Made by a program: the position numbers and the translations under genes. Positions 26,317 through 34,158 of a DNA stretch of 64,000 bases are shown piece by piece. This stretch comes from Rubrivivax sp. (GTDB lineage Bacteria; Pseudomonadota; Gammaproteobacteria; Burkholderiales; Burkholderiaceae_C): assembly GCA_018780805.1 (NCBI GenBank), contig JADMJD010000168.1:2281-66280 (forward strand), in the 5' to 3' direction. How positions within the stretch are numbered: the first letter of the stretch is position 1; every line of letters begins with the position of its first letter. The notes under the pieces are model-generated. The model had not been told where the DNA came from. It made no database searches and worked only from the letters and a program-made list of their open reading frames with translations.

Positions 26317-27069
26317 TCAGAGGTTCTCGTGGTGCCCGGCGTTGCCCGGTTTCCAGTAGGCCGCCGCGCGGATGCGCTCCTTCGGCAGGCCGTGGGTGCC
26401 CACCAGCACCGCGCGCACGGCGGCCGTGACGCTGGCTTCACCGGCGGCCCAGGCGTAGCCCTCTCCGGGCGGCAGCGTCAACGCCTGCACGGCCGCGGGC
26501 AGGTCGGCCGTGATCCACTGCAGATTCACGTTGGCACGGCTGGGCAGCGCCCGCTGCTCGGCCGCATCGGCCAGCACACGCACGATGGCGGTGCAAGCTG
26601 CGGGCAGCTCTTCCAGCCGCCGGGTGATGGCCGGCAGCGCAGACAGGTCGCCCACCAGCAGGTGCCAGTCGAAATCCACCGGCACGACGAAGGAACCGCG
26701 TGGCCCGCCGATCTGCACCGTCTGCCCCGGGGCGGCCTGCGTGGCCCAGGTGGCGGCCGGGCCGTGGCCGTGCAGCGCAAATTCGATGTCCAGCTCGTCG
26801 CCGCTGAAACGACGCGGTGTGTAGTCACGCATCACCGGCGGCTCGCCGGGCAGGATGAGCTTGACGTGGTCGTCGAAGGACAGGCTGATGAAGTCCTGCA
26901 ACTCCGGGCTGGTGAAGGTGATGCGCAGCAGGTGCGGGCTCAGCAACGCGGTGCGGCGCACGGTGAGCGTGCGCCGCTTGAGTTCGTGGCGCACCCGTTG
27001 CACGGTGCGGACCGGGGAGTCAGTGACAGGATTCAAGGATGGTTCTGTTTGGTTGATAATGTCCACCAT
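26317..27069 (-). CDS. Siderophore-interacting protein (ViuB/YqjH-like flavoreductase)
   Basis: Flavin-dependent ferric-siderophore reductase of about 250 residues. The SIP FAD domain shows PPVMRDYTPRRFSGDELDIE and GPAATWA, and the C-terminal SIP domain shows LLVGDLSALPAI and the YAWAAGEASV segment near the end. ATG 27069 overlaps the divergent MarR start; a GTG further inside the frame is possible. It probably releases iron from an imported ferric chelate. No receptor or TonB gene is nearby. Confidence 0.88.
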   Translation of the reverse strand: MVDIINQTEPSLNPVTDSPVRTVQRVRHELKRRTLTVRRTALLSPHLLRITFTSPELQDFISLSFDDHVKLILPGEPPVMRDYTPRRFSGDELDIEFALHGHGPAATWATQAAPGQTVQIGGPRGSFVVPVDFDWHLLVGDLSALPAITRRLEELPAACTAIVRVLADAAEQRALPSRANVNLQWITADLPAAVQALTLPPGEGYAWAAGEASVTAAVRAVLVGTHGLPKERIRAAAYWKPGNAGHHENL

Positions 27070-27100
27070 GATGCCGGACACTGTAGACAAAGTCAACCAA
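27049..27100. promoter_or_regulatory. Inverted repeat spanning both divergent start codons
   Basis: The 18-mer TTGGTTGATAATGTCCAC at 27049-27066 is repeated in inverted form at 27083-27100, with 14 of 18 positions identical; the outer 8 bases are perfect. The centre lies at the overlapping ATG codons of the SIP gene and the marR gene. This fits a dimeric MarR regulator binding two sites and controlling both promoters. Confidence 0.6.
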
Positions 27101-27538
27101 CGACACGCAGCACCCAGCGCACTCGACCTGATGCACACGCTGATGCACCGGATCAAGCGGCGCATGCAGCAGGCCACCCAGGTCGCCAGCGAGGCCGAGG
27201 GCATCGCGCTGACGCCGATGGAGGCGCGCACGCTGGGTTTCTACGCGCGCCACCCCGGCGCCACGGCGCAGGACCTGGTGGAACACGCCGGCCGCGACAA
27301 GGCGCAGGTGGCGCGGTTGATCAAGAGCCTGGTGGAACGCGGCCTGCTGGCCGCGGCCACCGACCCGCAGGACCGTCGGCGCCAGACGCTGCAGCTCACG
27401 CCGGCGGGCAAACGTTTCGAGCGGCGCATGGCGGTGGCGCGGCAGCAGGTCGAACGTGCGGTGATGGCGGGGGTCTCGGCGGAAGAGGCCGAGGTGCTGC
27501 GGCGCTGCCTGGGGCAGATGGTGGCGGCGCTGGACTAA
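27068..27538 (+). CDS. MarR family transcriptional regulator
   Basis: Regulator of 156 residues from ATG 27068; other possible starts are 27059, 27071 and 27131. Helix-turn-helix and wing: RHPGATAQDLVEHAGRDKAQ then LIKSLVERGLLAAATDPQDR. It is divergent from the siderophore-interacting protein gene and overlaps its start codon, so it almost certainly regulates it, perhaps in response to iron or oxidative stress. Its stop overlaps that of the convergent EamA transporter. Confidence 0.87.
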   Translation: MMPDTVDKVNQRHAAPSALDLMHTLMHRIKRRMQQATQVASEAEGIALTPMEARTLGFYARHPGATAQDLVEHAGRDKAQVARLIKSLVERGLLAAATDPQDRRRQTLQLTPAGKRFERRMAVARQQVERAVMAGVSAEEAEVLRRCLGQMVAALD

Positions 27539-28431
27539 GGGCGGCGCAGCTCCGCCCGTATCACCACCGCCAAGCCCGCCAGCACTGCCAGCAGCCCCAG
27601 CAGCGCCCACATCCCGGGCCGCTCACCGACGATGAGCACGGCCAGCGCAAACGCCGTCACCGGCTCGGCCAGCGCCAATGCCACCGCGGTGGCGCCGCTG
27701 ATGTGCCGCAGCGCATGGCTGAAGAGCAGGTAGGCCACGCCGGTGCTCATCACACCCAGCCAGGCGACGATGACCAGGTCGCTGGTCTGCAGCAACGGGG
27801 GGCCGGCCAGTGCCCCCGCCACCGGCAGCGCCAGCAGCGCGGCACCGCTGAACACGGCCCCGGTCACGGCGCCGGCCGAGGCACCCGAGACCAGGCCCTG
27901 GTTGACCAGCGCGTAAACCGCGTAGGACAAACCCGCCAGCAGGCACAGGCCCACACCCAGCGGGGTGAAGGGCAGCGTGTGGCTGCCGCCGGCGATCATC
28001 AACGCGCCCCCGCCCACGGCCAACGCGGTGCCGGCCCACCAGGTGGCGCTGGGCGGGCGGCGCTGCATCACCGCCTGCAGCACACCCGCCCAGACCGGCC
28101 CGCTGCCCAGGGCGATGGCGGTGCCCACGGCCACGCCGCTGGCGCGCACGCCGGCAAAAAACGCCAGGTTGTAGGCGCTCATGCACACCGCCGCCAGCGT
28201 GATGCCACGCCACGGCAAACCACCCAGCGCGGCCGGCGCCAGCGCGCGGCGCTCGGTGGCGGCCAGCCAAGCCGCAAAAAAAACGCCGGAGGCCACCAGC
28301 CGCAAGGCCCCCACCCAGTAGGACGACAACTGCGCCGGCGCCAGGCTCTGCGCCGTGCCGGTGGTGCCCCAGAGCAACGCAGCCCCCAGCACCAGGGCCA
28401 CGCCGCGCAAGGGAGAAATTGCCGGTGTCAT
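27535..28431 (-). CDS. EamA/DMT family transporter
   Basis: Inner-membrane protein of 298 residues with ten hydrophobic segments in two EamA repeats. The start MTPAISPLRG at 28431 is followed by GAALLWGTTGTAQSL, typical of the first EamA helix, and the second repeat carries LLFSHALRHISGATAVALAL. Probably exports an amino acid or other metabolite; substrate unknown. Convergent with marR (4-bp overlap) and upstream of nothing obviously related. Confidence 0.88.
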   Translation of the reverse strand: MTPAISPLRGVALVLGAALLWGTTGTAQSLAPAQLSSYWVGALRLVASGVFFAAWLAATERRALAPAALGGLPWRGITLAAVCMSAYNLAFFAGVRASGVAVGTAIALGSGPVWAGVLQAVMQRRPPSATWWAGTALAVGGGALMIAGGSHTLPFTPLGVGLCLLAGLSYAVYALVNQGLVSGASAGAVTGAVFSGAALLALPVAGALAGPPLLQTSDLVIVAWLGVMSTGVAYLLFSHALRHISGATAVALALAEPVTAFALAVLIVGERPGMWALLGLLAVLAGLAVVIRAELRRP

Positions 28432-28500
28432 GCCACGGTGCCGCACACAGGGCGGCAGGGACTTGTCGAGCGGCGCTCGTCCGTCAGCCGCGGCGGCCCA

Positions 28501-28836
28501 TCAAGCCGGTGCGCGACCGGCACGTCCTGGCAGCAGTGCAAGACGTCGGCGGGCAAACCCAATGAATGCATGCACCGCACTGTACGTGGGCCGGGTGCAG
28601 GCGACCCCGGCACTGAACTCGGCCGCGCCGCCCAGCGTGCCCAGCACGGCCGGGGCCGCGCTGCTGAAGCAATGGTGCTGGCCGGGCCCGAGCTCGATGT
28701 CCTCGGGCTGGCCGTCCACCGTCACCCACAGCGTGCCGCGGCGCACCTGCACACACAGGCCACGAGGGCGTTGCAGCGTCAGGAACTGCGCGCGCTGCAG
28801 CAGGACACGGGGCATCACATCGGTCTTGGCATGCAT
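28501..28836 (-). CDS. DUF2917 family protein
   Basis: Protein of 111 residues from ATG 28836, which has an AAGGA site at good distance; ATG 28845 is too close to it. The core VRRGTLWVTVDGQPEDIELG then GQHHCF is the cupin-like DUF2917 signature. Function unknown. It is divergent from a LysR gene, an arrangement seen in other Burkholderiales, which suggests LysR control. Confidence 0.75.
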   Translation of the reverse strand: MHAKTDVMPRVLLQRAQFLTLQRPRGLCVQVRRGTLWVTVDGQPEDIELGPGQHHCFSSAAPAVLGTLGGAAEFSAGVACTRPTYSAVHAFIGFARRRLALLPGRAGRAPA

Positions 28837-28939
28837 GGCAGTCATCCTTGCAGGAACAGGTCTGAGCATGGCACGATGATCGGCGCCGGATCCCTGGGCT
28901 TCAAACGATGATTTGGCACACCTCACATTCCGCCAGCGC

Positions 28940-29953
28940 ATGCCAAACCGTTTGCCCCCGCCCGATCTGCTGATCGCCTTCGAAACGGCGGCTCGCCACC
29001 TGTCCTTCACCAAGGCGGCAGCCGAGCGGTTTGTCACGCAGTCGGCCGTGAGCCGGCAGATCGCGCAGCTGGAGGCTCACCTGGGCGTGCCGCTGTTCGA
29101 GCGCCGCCACCGTGCGCTGCAGCTCACCGACGATGGTGTGCAACTGGCCGAGGCGGTGCGCCAGTCGCTGGCGCTGCTGCACGCGTCGGTGGACCGCATC
29201 CGCCTGCAGGCGCGTCGCGAGGTGCTGTCGTTGACCACCACGCCGGGCCTGGCGTCCTTGTGGCTGATCCCGCGCCTGGCCGACTTCCTGGCCGCGCACC
29301 CGGGTGTGGACGTGCGCATCGACGCCACGCTGGAGCGCCGCCAGCTGGGCGCCGACGGCATCGACCTCGCGATCCGCTACATGGCGGTGGACCCGTCGGT
29401 GGGCGACGCGCTGTTCGACGAAACCCTGCAGCCGGTCTGCGCGCCCGCGCTGCTGCGTGACCGCCAGCGCCCATTGCGCCGGCCGGCCGACCTGCAGCGG
29501 CACACGTTGCTGAAGATCGCCGCCCCGCTGGGCGCCAAGCAGATGCCCAACGAATGGCAGTCGTGGTTGACGGCGGTCGGCGCGGCCCAGGTGCAGCCGG
29601 CCGCGCTGCTGAGTTTCAACGCCTACGACGCGGCGGTGGCCGCCGCGGTGGCTGGCCAGGGTGTGCTGCTGGGGCGCCGGCCGCTGGTGGACCCGCTGCT
29701 GGCACGGGGTGAGCTGGTCACCCCGTTCCCCGAAGGCCTGGTCTCGGCGCGGGCCTATGTGGTGGTGGTCGACGAACGCGCCGCACGCCGGCCCGCGGTG
29801 CAGGCCTTGCGCCAGTGGTTGCTGGCGCAGAGCCGGGTCATGGCGCCGCCGACGACATCACCAGCGGCACCGCCGTCAGCGCCTGCAGCGCGTCCAGCGT
29901 CAAACCGCCGCACAGCGCGCGCACCCACGCCTGCCCGCCACGCAGCTCGATGA
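28940..29953 (+). CDS. LysR family regulator (GcvA-like) with run-on C-terminus
   Basis: Regulator of 337 residues from ATG 28940 (MPNRLPPPDLLIAFETAARH). Helix-turn-helix: HLSFTKAAAERFVTQSAVSR. The effector domain has the GcvA-type LASLWLIPRL and the AAVAGQGVLLGRRPLVDP segment. A normal LysR would end near WLLAQSR (about 29840); here the frame runs on for some 37 Ala/Pro/Arg residues antisense to the downstream CoA-transferase gene. This looks like a lost stop codon. It may regulate the divergent DUF2917 gene or the CoA-transferase operon end. Confidence 0.88.
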   Translation: MPNRLPPPDLLIAFETAARHLSFTKAAAERFVTQSAVSRQIAQLEAHLGVPLFERRHRALQLTDDGVQLAEAVRQSLALLHASVDRIRLQARREVLSLTTTPGLASLWLIPRLADFLAAHPGVDVRIDATLERRQLGADGIDLAIRYMAVDPSVGDALFDETLQPVCAPALLRDRQRPLRRPADLQRHTLLKIAAPLGAKQMPNEWQSWLTAVGAAQVQPAALLSFNAYDAAVAAAVAGQGVLLGRRPLVDPLLARGELVTPFPEGLVSARAYVVVVDERAARRPAVQALRQWLLAQSRVMAPPTTSPAAPPSAPAARPASNRRTARAPTPARHAAR

Positions 29954-30488
29954 CGGCCAGCTCGGTGTAGACCCGGCTCACGCAGCCCAGCCCGGTGAGC
30001 GGGTAGCTGCAGGCCGGCACCAGCTTGCTGTCCCCGGCCTTGCTGCGGTGTTCCATCATCACCCAGGTCTGTTTGGCGCCGATGGCCAGGTCCATCGCGC
30101 CGCCCACCGCCGGGATGGCGTCGGGCGCGCCGGTGTGCCAGTTGGCCAGGTCACCCTGGATCGACACCTGGAAAGCGCCGAGCACACACACGTCCAGGTG
30201 GCCGCCACGCATCATCGCGAAGCTGTCGGCGTGGTGGAAGAAACTGCCGCCGGGTTGCAGCGTCACCGGCTGTTTGCCGGCGTTGATGAGGTCGTAGTCC
30301 TCGTCGCCCGCGGCCGGCGCCGGGCCCATGCCGATGACACCGTTTTCGCTGTGCAGGACCAGCTCGCGCCCGGCCGGGATGTGGTTGGCCACCAGCGTGG
30401 GCAGGCCGATGCCCAGGTTGACGATGGCGCCGTCGAACAGGTCCTGCGCCACCAGCTGGGCGATCTGGTCGCGGGTCCAGGGGGTCAT
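29838..30488 (-). CDS. 3-oxoacid (3-oxoadipate-type) CoA-transferase subunit B
   Basis: Beta subunit of 216 residues that, with subunit A, moves CoA from succinyl-CoA to a 3-oxo acid. The active-site Glu is in LVLHSENGVIGMGP; other family segments are NLGIGLPTLVAN, PGGSFFHHADSFAMMRGGHL and DLANW. Closest pattern is PcaJ/CatJ, with ScoB as an alternative. Its 3' end is overlapped by the convergent LysR frame. It is the last gene of a long minus-strand catabolic operon. Confidence 0.9.
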   Translation of the reverse strand: MTPWTRDQIAQLVAQDLFDGAIVNLGIGLPTLVANHIPAGRELVLHSENGVIGMGPAPAAGDEDYDLINAGKQPVTLQPGGSFFHHADSFAMMRGGHLDVCVLGAFQVSIQGDLANWHTGAPDAIPAVGGAMDLAIGAKQTWVMMEHRSKAGDSKLVPACSYPLTGLGCVSRVYTELAVIELRGGQAWVRALCGGLTLDALQALTAVPLVMSSAAP

Positions 30489-30501
30489 GTCGACCCCTCG
30501 T

Positions 30502-30571
30502 CCGCGGTGTACCGCGGCCGATCCTCCGGGGGGATCGAACCCGGCTTCGGGCGGCCGTGCGCTCGGGTTCG
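30502..30571. repeat. Three consecutive hairpins between CoA-transferase subunit genes
   Basis: The 93-bp spacer between the A and B subunit genes holds three stem-loops: CCGCGG-TGTA-CCGCGG (30502-30517), CGATCC-N7-GGATCG (30519-30537), and CGAACCCG-N20-CGGGTTCG (30536-30571), the last with a nested CCCG-GCTT-CGGG. Such subunit genes normally overlap or nearly touch, so this looks like an inserted palindromic unit or an mRNA processing/stabilising element. Confidence 0.65.
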
Positions 30572-30581
30572 TGTCGCCATG

Positions 30582-31283
30582 TCAGGCCGCCTTGCTGAAA
30601 CCAGCGCCTTGCGTGGCCCGGCGCGGCACACACACCACACGCTGTACGAAGAGACCAGGCGTGACCACGGCCTCCGGGTCCAGCGTGCCCAGCTCGACCA
30701 GCTCATGCACCGTGGCGATGGTGGTCTTCGCGGCCATCGCCATGATGGGCCCGAAGTTGCGTGCCGTCATGCGGTAGGTCAGGTTGCCCCAGCGGTCACC
30801 CCGTTCGGCCTTGATCAACGCCACGTCGGCGTGCAGTGCGGTCTCAAACACCTGCATGCGGCCATCCAGTTCGCGCACTTCCTTGCCTTTGGCGAGCTCG
30901 GTGCCATAGCCCGTGGGCGTGAAAAAACCGCCGATGCCGGCGCCGGCGGCGCGGATGCGTTCGGCCAGGTTGCCCTGGGGCACCAGTTCCAGTGCCAGCC
31001 GGCCGGCGCGGTAGGCGCGGTCGAAGTGCCAGGAGTCCACCTGGCGCGGGAAGCTGCAGATGACCTTGCACACACGCCCGGCGGCTATCAGCGCGGCCAG
31101 GCCGGTGTCGCCGTTGCCGGCGTTGTTGTTGACGACGGTGAGGTCCTTGGCGCCCTGGTCCAGCAGCGCTTCGATCAGCTCGTCGGGCAGGCCGGCGGTG
31201 CCGAAGCCGCCGATCATCACGGTGGCGCCGTCTGGCACGTCGGCCAGTGCGGTAGCGGGGGTGGCGACGATCTTGTTGATCAT
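30582..31283 (-). CDS. 3-oxoacid (3-oxoadipate-type) CoA-transferase subunit A
   Basis: Alpha subunit of 233 residues. Recognisable segments: GATVMIGGFGTAGLPDELIE, VVNNNAGNGDTGLAALI, CSFPRQVDS and GTELAKGKEVRELDG. The pattern is that of PcaI/CatI in the beta-ketoadipate pathway, but ScoA is similar. Together with subunit B it would form 3-oxoadipyl-CoA or acetoacetyl-CoA. No thiolase (pcaF) gene is adjacent. Confidence 0.9.
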   Translation of the reverse strand: MINKIVATPATALADVPDGATVMIGGFGTAGLPDELIEALLDQGAKDLTVVNNNAGNGDTGLAALIAAGRVCKVICSFPRQVDSWHFDRAYRAGRLALELVPQGNLAERIRAAGAGIGGFFTPTGYGTELAKGKEVRELDGRMQVFETALHADVALIKAERGDRWGNLTYRMTARNFGPIMAMAAKTTIATVHELVELGTLDPEAVVTPGLFVQRVVCVPRRATQGAGFSKAA

Positions 31284-31315
31284 GGGCTCTCACACCAGGG
31301 CTGCGAAGCCCTGCA

Positions 31316-31843
31316 TCATGCCTGCGGCCACGCCCGGAACAGCGTGCGGCGGGTGTCGCGAAAGGCCGGCCGCACACGGCTGCTCCAGGGTGTGGCGCGC
31401 ACCGCCAGCCAGGGCGGGCTGTTGAAGGCGGCACGGTCGGCCAGCCCATAAAACGCGTGGTACAGCGGGCCCTGGCCATCGCTGCGCTGCAGCCGGCGCG
31501 CCTGCACCACGCCGGGCACGGCGGCCAGGCCGGGCAGGTGCTCCTGGCTGTACCAGGCGTTGAAGTCGGCCTCCACCTCGGGCAGCACATTCGTCTCCAC
31601 CACGTAGAGCCACGGCGCGGGCTGGCCCGCCGCAGGCCCGTCGATGACCAGCGTGGCCTGCAGCGGCACCGCTTCCAGGCCGGCGGGGCAGATGGGCAGC
31701 GGCGCCGCGCCTGCGGGCAGCAGGCAGCGGCGCTGTGTGCCGGTGTCCACATCGGTCCAGTGCGGCCACTGGGGCGCCGGTGGCAACGCTGCCCAGCCGG
31801 GCAGATCCGCGGCGCCGCGGTACAGCCATTCGGTGCCGGCCAT
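31316..31843 (-). CDS. Dimeric alpha-beta barrel domain protein
   Basis: Protein of 175 residues from ATG 31843. The C-terminal part (LYVVETNVLPEVEADFNAWY, then SQEHLPGLAAVPGVVQARRL) resembles EthD/antibiotic-monooxygenase-like dimeric barrels; the N-terminal half is unassigned. It overlaps the upstream decarboxylase-like gene by one base (TGATG), so it is translationally coupled. Within the catabolic operon it may be a decarboxylase, lactone-handling or ring-modifying accessory enzyme; this is inference. Confidence 0.68.
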   Translation of the reverse strand: MAGTEWLYRGAADLPGWAALPPAPQWPHWTDVDTGTQRRCLLPAGAAPLPICPAGLEAVPLQATLVIDGPAAGQPAPWLYVVETNVLPEVEADFNAWYSQEHLPGLAAVPGVVQARRLQRSDGQGPLYHAFYGLADRAAFNSPPWLAVRATPWSSRVRPAFRDTRRTLFRAWPQA

Positions 31844-32364
31844 CAGTGCACGTCCAGCGCGACCAGCAGGCGCGACACCATGTTGTAGGCCGCCACCGTG
31901 GTGACCAGCTCCACCAGACCACGTGCGTCGTAGGCCTGCTGCAGCGCTGCCATCAGCGGCGGCGGCACGGTGATGTCGCGTGTCATCGCATCGGTGAGCG
32001 CCAGCACCTGCTGTTCGCGATCGCTGAACAGCGCGCACGGCTGCACTGCGCGCACGGCCTCGATCTGCGCGGCGGACAGGCCGGCTGCCAGCGCATGCGG
32101 CACATGCGCCTCGAACTCGAAGCTGGCGCGGTTGAGCACCGCCACGCGCAGGATCACCAGCTCGCGCAGGTCGGCCGGTACGGTGGTCTGCTGCCGCACG
32201 GCGGTGAGCAGCTGCTCCCAGCCCGCAGCGATGGGCGCGCTGTTCAGCAGCACCTGGTAGAGCAGCGACACCCGGCCACGCGCGGCCATCAGCCGGGCTT
32301 CGGTGGCGGCCAGCTCCGGCCGGGTGCCGGGCTCGACCAGCGGAACGCGGGGCACGGTCTTCAT
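31843..32364 (-). CDS. Carboxymuconolactone decarboxylase/AhpD-like family protein
   Basis: Helical protein of 173 residues with the CMD-family segment LRELVILRVAVLNRASFEFE followed by AHVPHALAAGLSAAQIEAV. The redox CxxC of AhpD peroxidases is absent, so a peroxidase role is unlikely and a lyase/decarboxylase-like or structural role fits better. It lies 7 bp downstream of a Bug protein gene and overlaps the next gene. Confidence 0.85.
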   Translation of the reverse strand: MKTVPRVPLVEPGTRPELAATEARLMAARGRVSLLYQVLLNSAPIAAGWEQLLTAVRQQTTVPADLRELVILRVAVLNRASFEFEAHVPHALAAGLSAAQIEAVRAVQPCALFSDREQQVLALTDAMTRDITVPPPLMAALQQAYDARGLVELVTTVAAYNMVSRLLVALDVH

Positions 32365-32371
32365 GCGGCGG

Positions 32372-33334
32372 TCACTCCGCCTTGATGCCCTTGGCCTTGA
32401 TCAGCCGGGCCCATTTGTCGGTGTCGCTCTTCAGCAGCGTTGCCAGCTCCTGCGGCGTGGTGGGCCGCGGGTCGGCGCCGGAGGCCAGCAGCTTGTCGCG
32501 AACGGCCGGCGTGCTGAGCGTCGCACGCACGGCCTTGTTCAGCGCTTCCACCACCGCCGGCGGGGTCTTGGCCGAGACGAAGAAGGCGTACCAGTTCACC
32601 GTGTCCACGCCGCGGATGCCCTGCTCCTCCAGCGTGGGCACCTCGGGCAGCGCCGGGTGGCGTTTGGGCGCGGCAATGCCCAGGGCCTTGAGCTTGCCAC
32701 CCTTGACCTGGCCGATCAGGCCCGGCACATCGCCGAAGAATCCACCCACCTGGCCGCCCATCAGGTCGGTGATCGCCGGTGCCGCGCCCTTGTACGGGAT
32801 GTGGGTGAACTTGCCGCCGGTGCTGTCGGCCAGCTGCTCGATGGCCAGGTGCGGGATGCTGCCGATGCCCGACGAGGCCATCGACACGCCCTGCGCGCTG
32901 GTCTTGCTGCGCGCCACGAAGTCGGCCGCGCCGCGCGCCGGGTCGTTGTTGTTGACGACCAGCAACTCGACGTTGTCCACCACCACGGACACCGGCGCAA
33001 AGTCGCGCAACATGTCGTAGGGCAGCTTGTCGTAGAGCGCCGGGTTGATGGCCGCGGCGCCGACGCTGGTGATCCAGACCGTGCGGCCATCGGGCGGTGC
33101 GCGCAGCACCTCCATCGCGCCGATGGCGCCGTTGGCCCCGGGTTTGTTTTCCACCAGCACGGCGGTGCCCAGCTCCTTGCCCAGCTGCTCCATCAGCGTG
33201 CGGGCCACGGCGTCCACCGGGCCACCGGGTGTGAACGAGACCACGATGCGGGTGGGTGGTGCGGTCTGCGCGTGCAGCAGCGGTGCGGCGGCCAGCAGCA
33301 GGGCGGCGGTGATCCAGTGGCGGCGAAGTGTCAT
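32372..33334 (-). CDS. Bug family (TctC) periplasmic solute-binding protein
   Basis: Periplasmic binding protein of 320 residues with a signal peptide ending LLHAQ. Family motifs: RIVVSFTPGGPVDAVAR, NKPGANGAIG, HIPYKGAAPAI and PEVPTLEEQGI. No TctA/TctB membrane components nearby. It sits inside the aromatic-type operon and probably recognises the operon's substrate or a related carboxylate. Confidence 0.92.
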   Translation of the reverse strand: MTLRRHWITAALLLAAAPLLHAQTAPPTRIVVSFTPGGPVDAVARTLMEQLGKELGTAVLVENKPGANGAIGAMEVLRAPPDGRTVWITSVGAAAINPALYDKLPYDMLRDFAPVSVVVDNVELLVVNNNDPARGAADFVARSKTSAQGVSMASSGIGSIPHLAIEQLADSTGGKFTHIPYKGAAPAITDLMGGQVGGFFGDVPGLIGQVKGGKLKALGIAAPKRHPALPEVPTLEEQGIRGVDTVNWYAFFVSAKTPPAVVEALNKAVRATLSTPAVRDKLLASGADPRPTTPQELATLLKSDTDKWARLIKAKGIKAE

Positions 33335-33357
33335 CGTTTGTCTCCAGGGGGTGTTGT

Positions 33358-34158
33358 TCAGTCGCAGCGCGCGGTCATGCCGCCGTCGACCACGATCTCG
33401 GTGCCGGTGACGAAGCGGGCGTCGTCACTGGCCAGGTAGGCCACGGCCGCGGCGGTGTCGCGCCCGTCGCCCATGAAACCCAGCGGGATGCGTTTCTGGC
33501 GCTGCGCCAGCAGCGCGGCGGCGTCACCGCCCGCGCGCTGGCCGGCCAGGCGGGCTTCGACCATCGGCGTGTGCAGCTGGCCCGGCACCACGGTGTTGAC
33601 GCGGATGCCCTGCGCCGCGTGCTGCACGGCGACCACACGCGAGAGCTGGATCACCCCCGCCTTGGTGGCGGCGTAGGCCACCTGGGCGCTGCCCGTCCAG
33701 CGCTGGCCGGAGGTGGAGGCCAGGTTGACGATGGCGCCGCGGCCTTGCGCCATCATCACCGGCAGCACGTGTTTGCAGCCCAGGAAGACACTCTTGAGGT
33801 TCAGGTCCACCTGGCTGTGCCAGACGGCTTCGTCCATCTCCACCGGCCCGCCGGGGGCCGAGCCGCCGACGTTGTTGACCAGCACGTCGATGCGGCCCAG
33901 CGCGGCCTGGCAGGCGGCCACCATCGCCGCCAGCGCGGCCGAATCGGTGACGTCGCAGGCCCAGGGGTGGATGGCAGCCCGGGTGTCGCCGGCATGTGCC
34001 AGCGTTTCGTCCAGCCGCGCGGCGTCGCGGTCCACCGCCCAGACCTGGGCGCCTTCTTCCGCCAGCCGCACGGCGATCGCCCGGCCATTGCCCCAGCCGG
34101 GGCCCACGCAGCCGGCCCCGGTGACGATGGCCACGCGGCCTTCAAAACGACGGGTCAT
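33358..34158 (-). CDS. Short-chain dehydrogenase/reductase
   Basis: NAD(P)-dependent oxidoreductase of 266 residues. Cofactor motif VTGAGCVGPGWGNG (an unusual long glycine loop), NNVGG, catalytic Ser in NLASTSGQ, and YAATK as the YxxxK pair. The start MTRRFEGRVA at 34158 overlaps the upstream stop in ATGA. Probably oxidises a hydroxy or diol intermediate of the operon's pathway; the substrate is unknown. Confidence 0.9.
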   Translation of the reverse strand: MTRRFEGRVAIVTGAGCVGPGWGNGRAIAVRLAEEGAQVWAVDRDAARLDETLAHAGDTRAAIHPWACDVTDSAALAAMVAACQAALGRIDVLVNNVGGSAPGGPVEMDEAVWHSQVDLNLKSVFLGCKHVLPVMMAQGRGAIVNLASTSGQRWTGSAQVAYAATKAGVIQLSRVVAVQHAAQGIRVNTVVPGQLHTPMVEARLAGQRAGGDAAALLAQRQKRIPLGFMGDGRDTAAAVAYLASDDARFVTGTEIVVDGGMTARCD

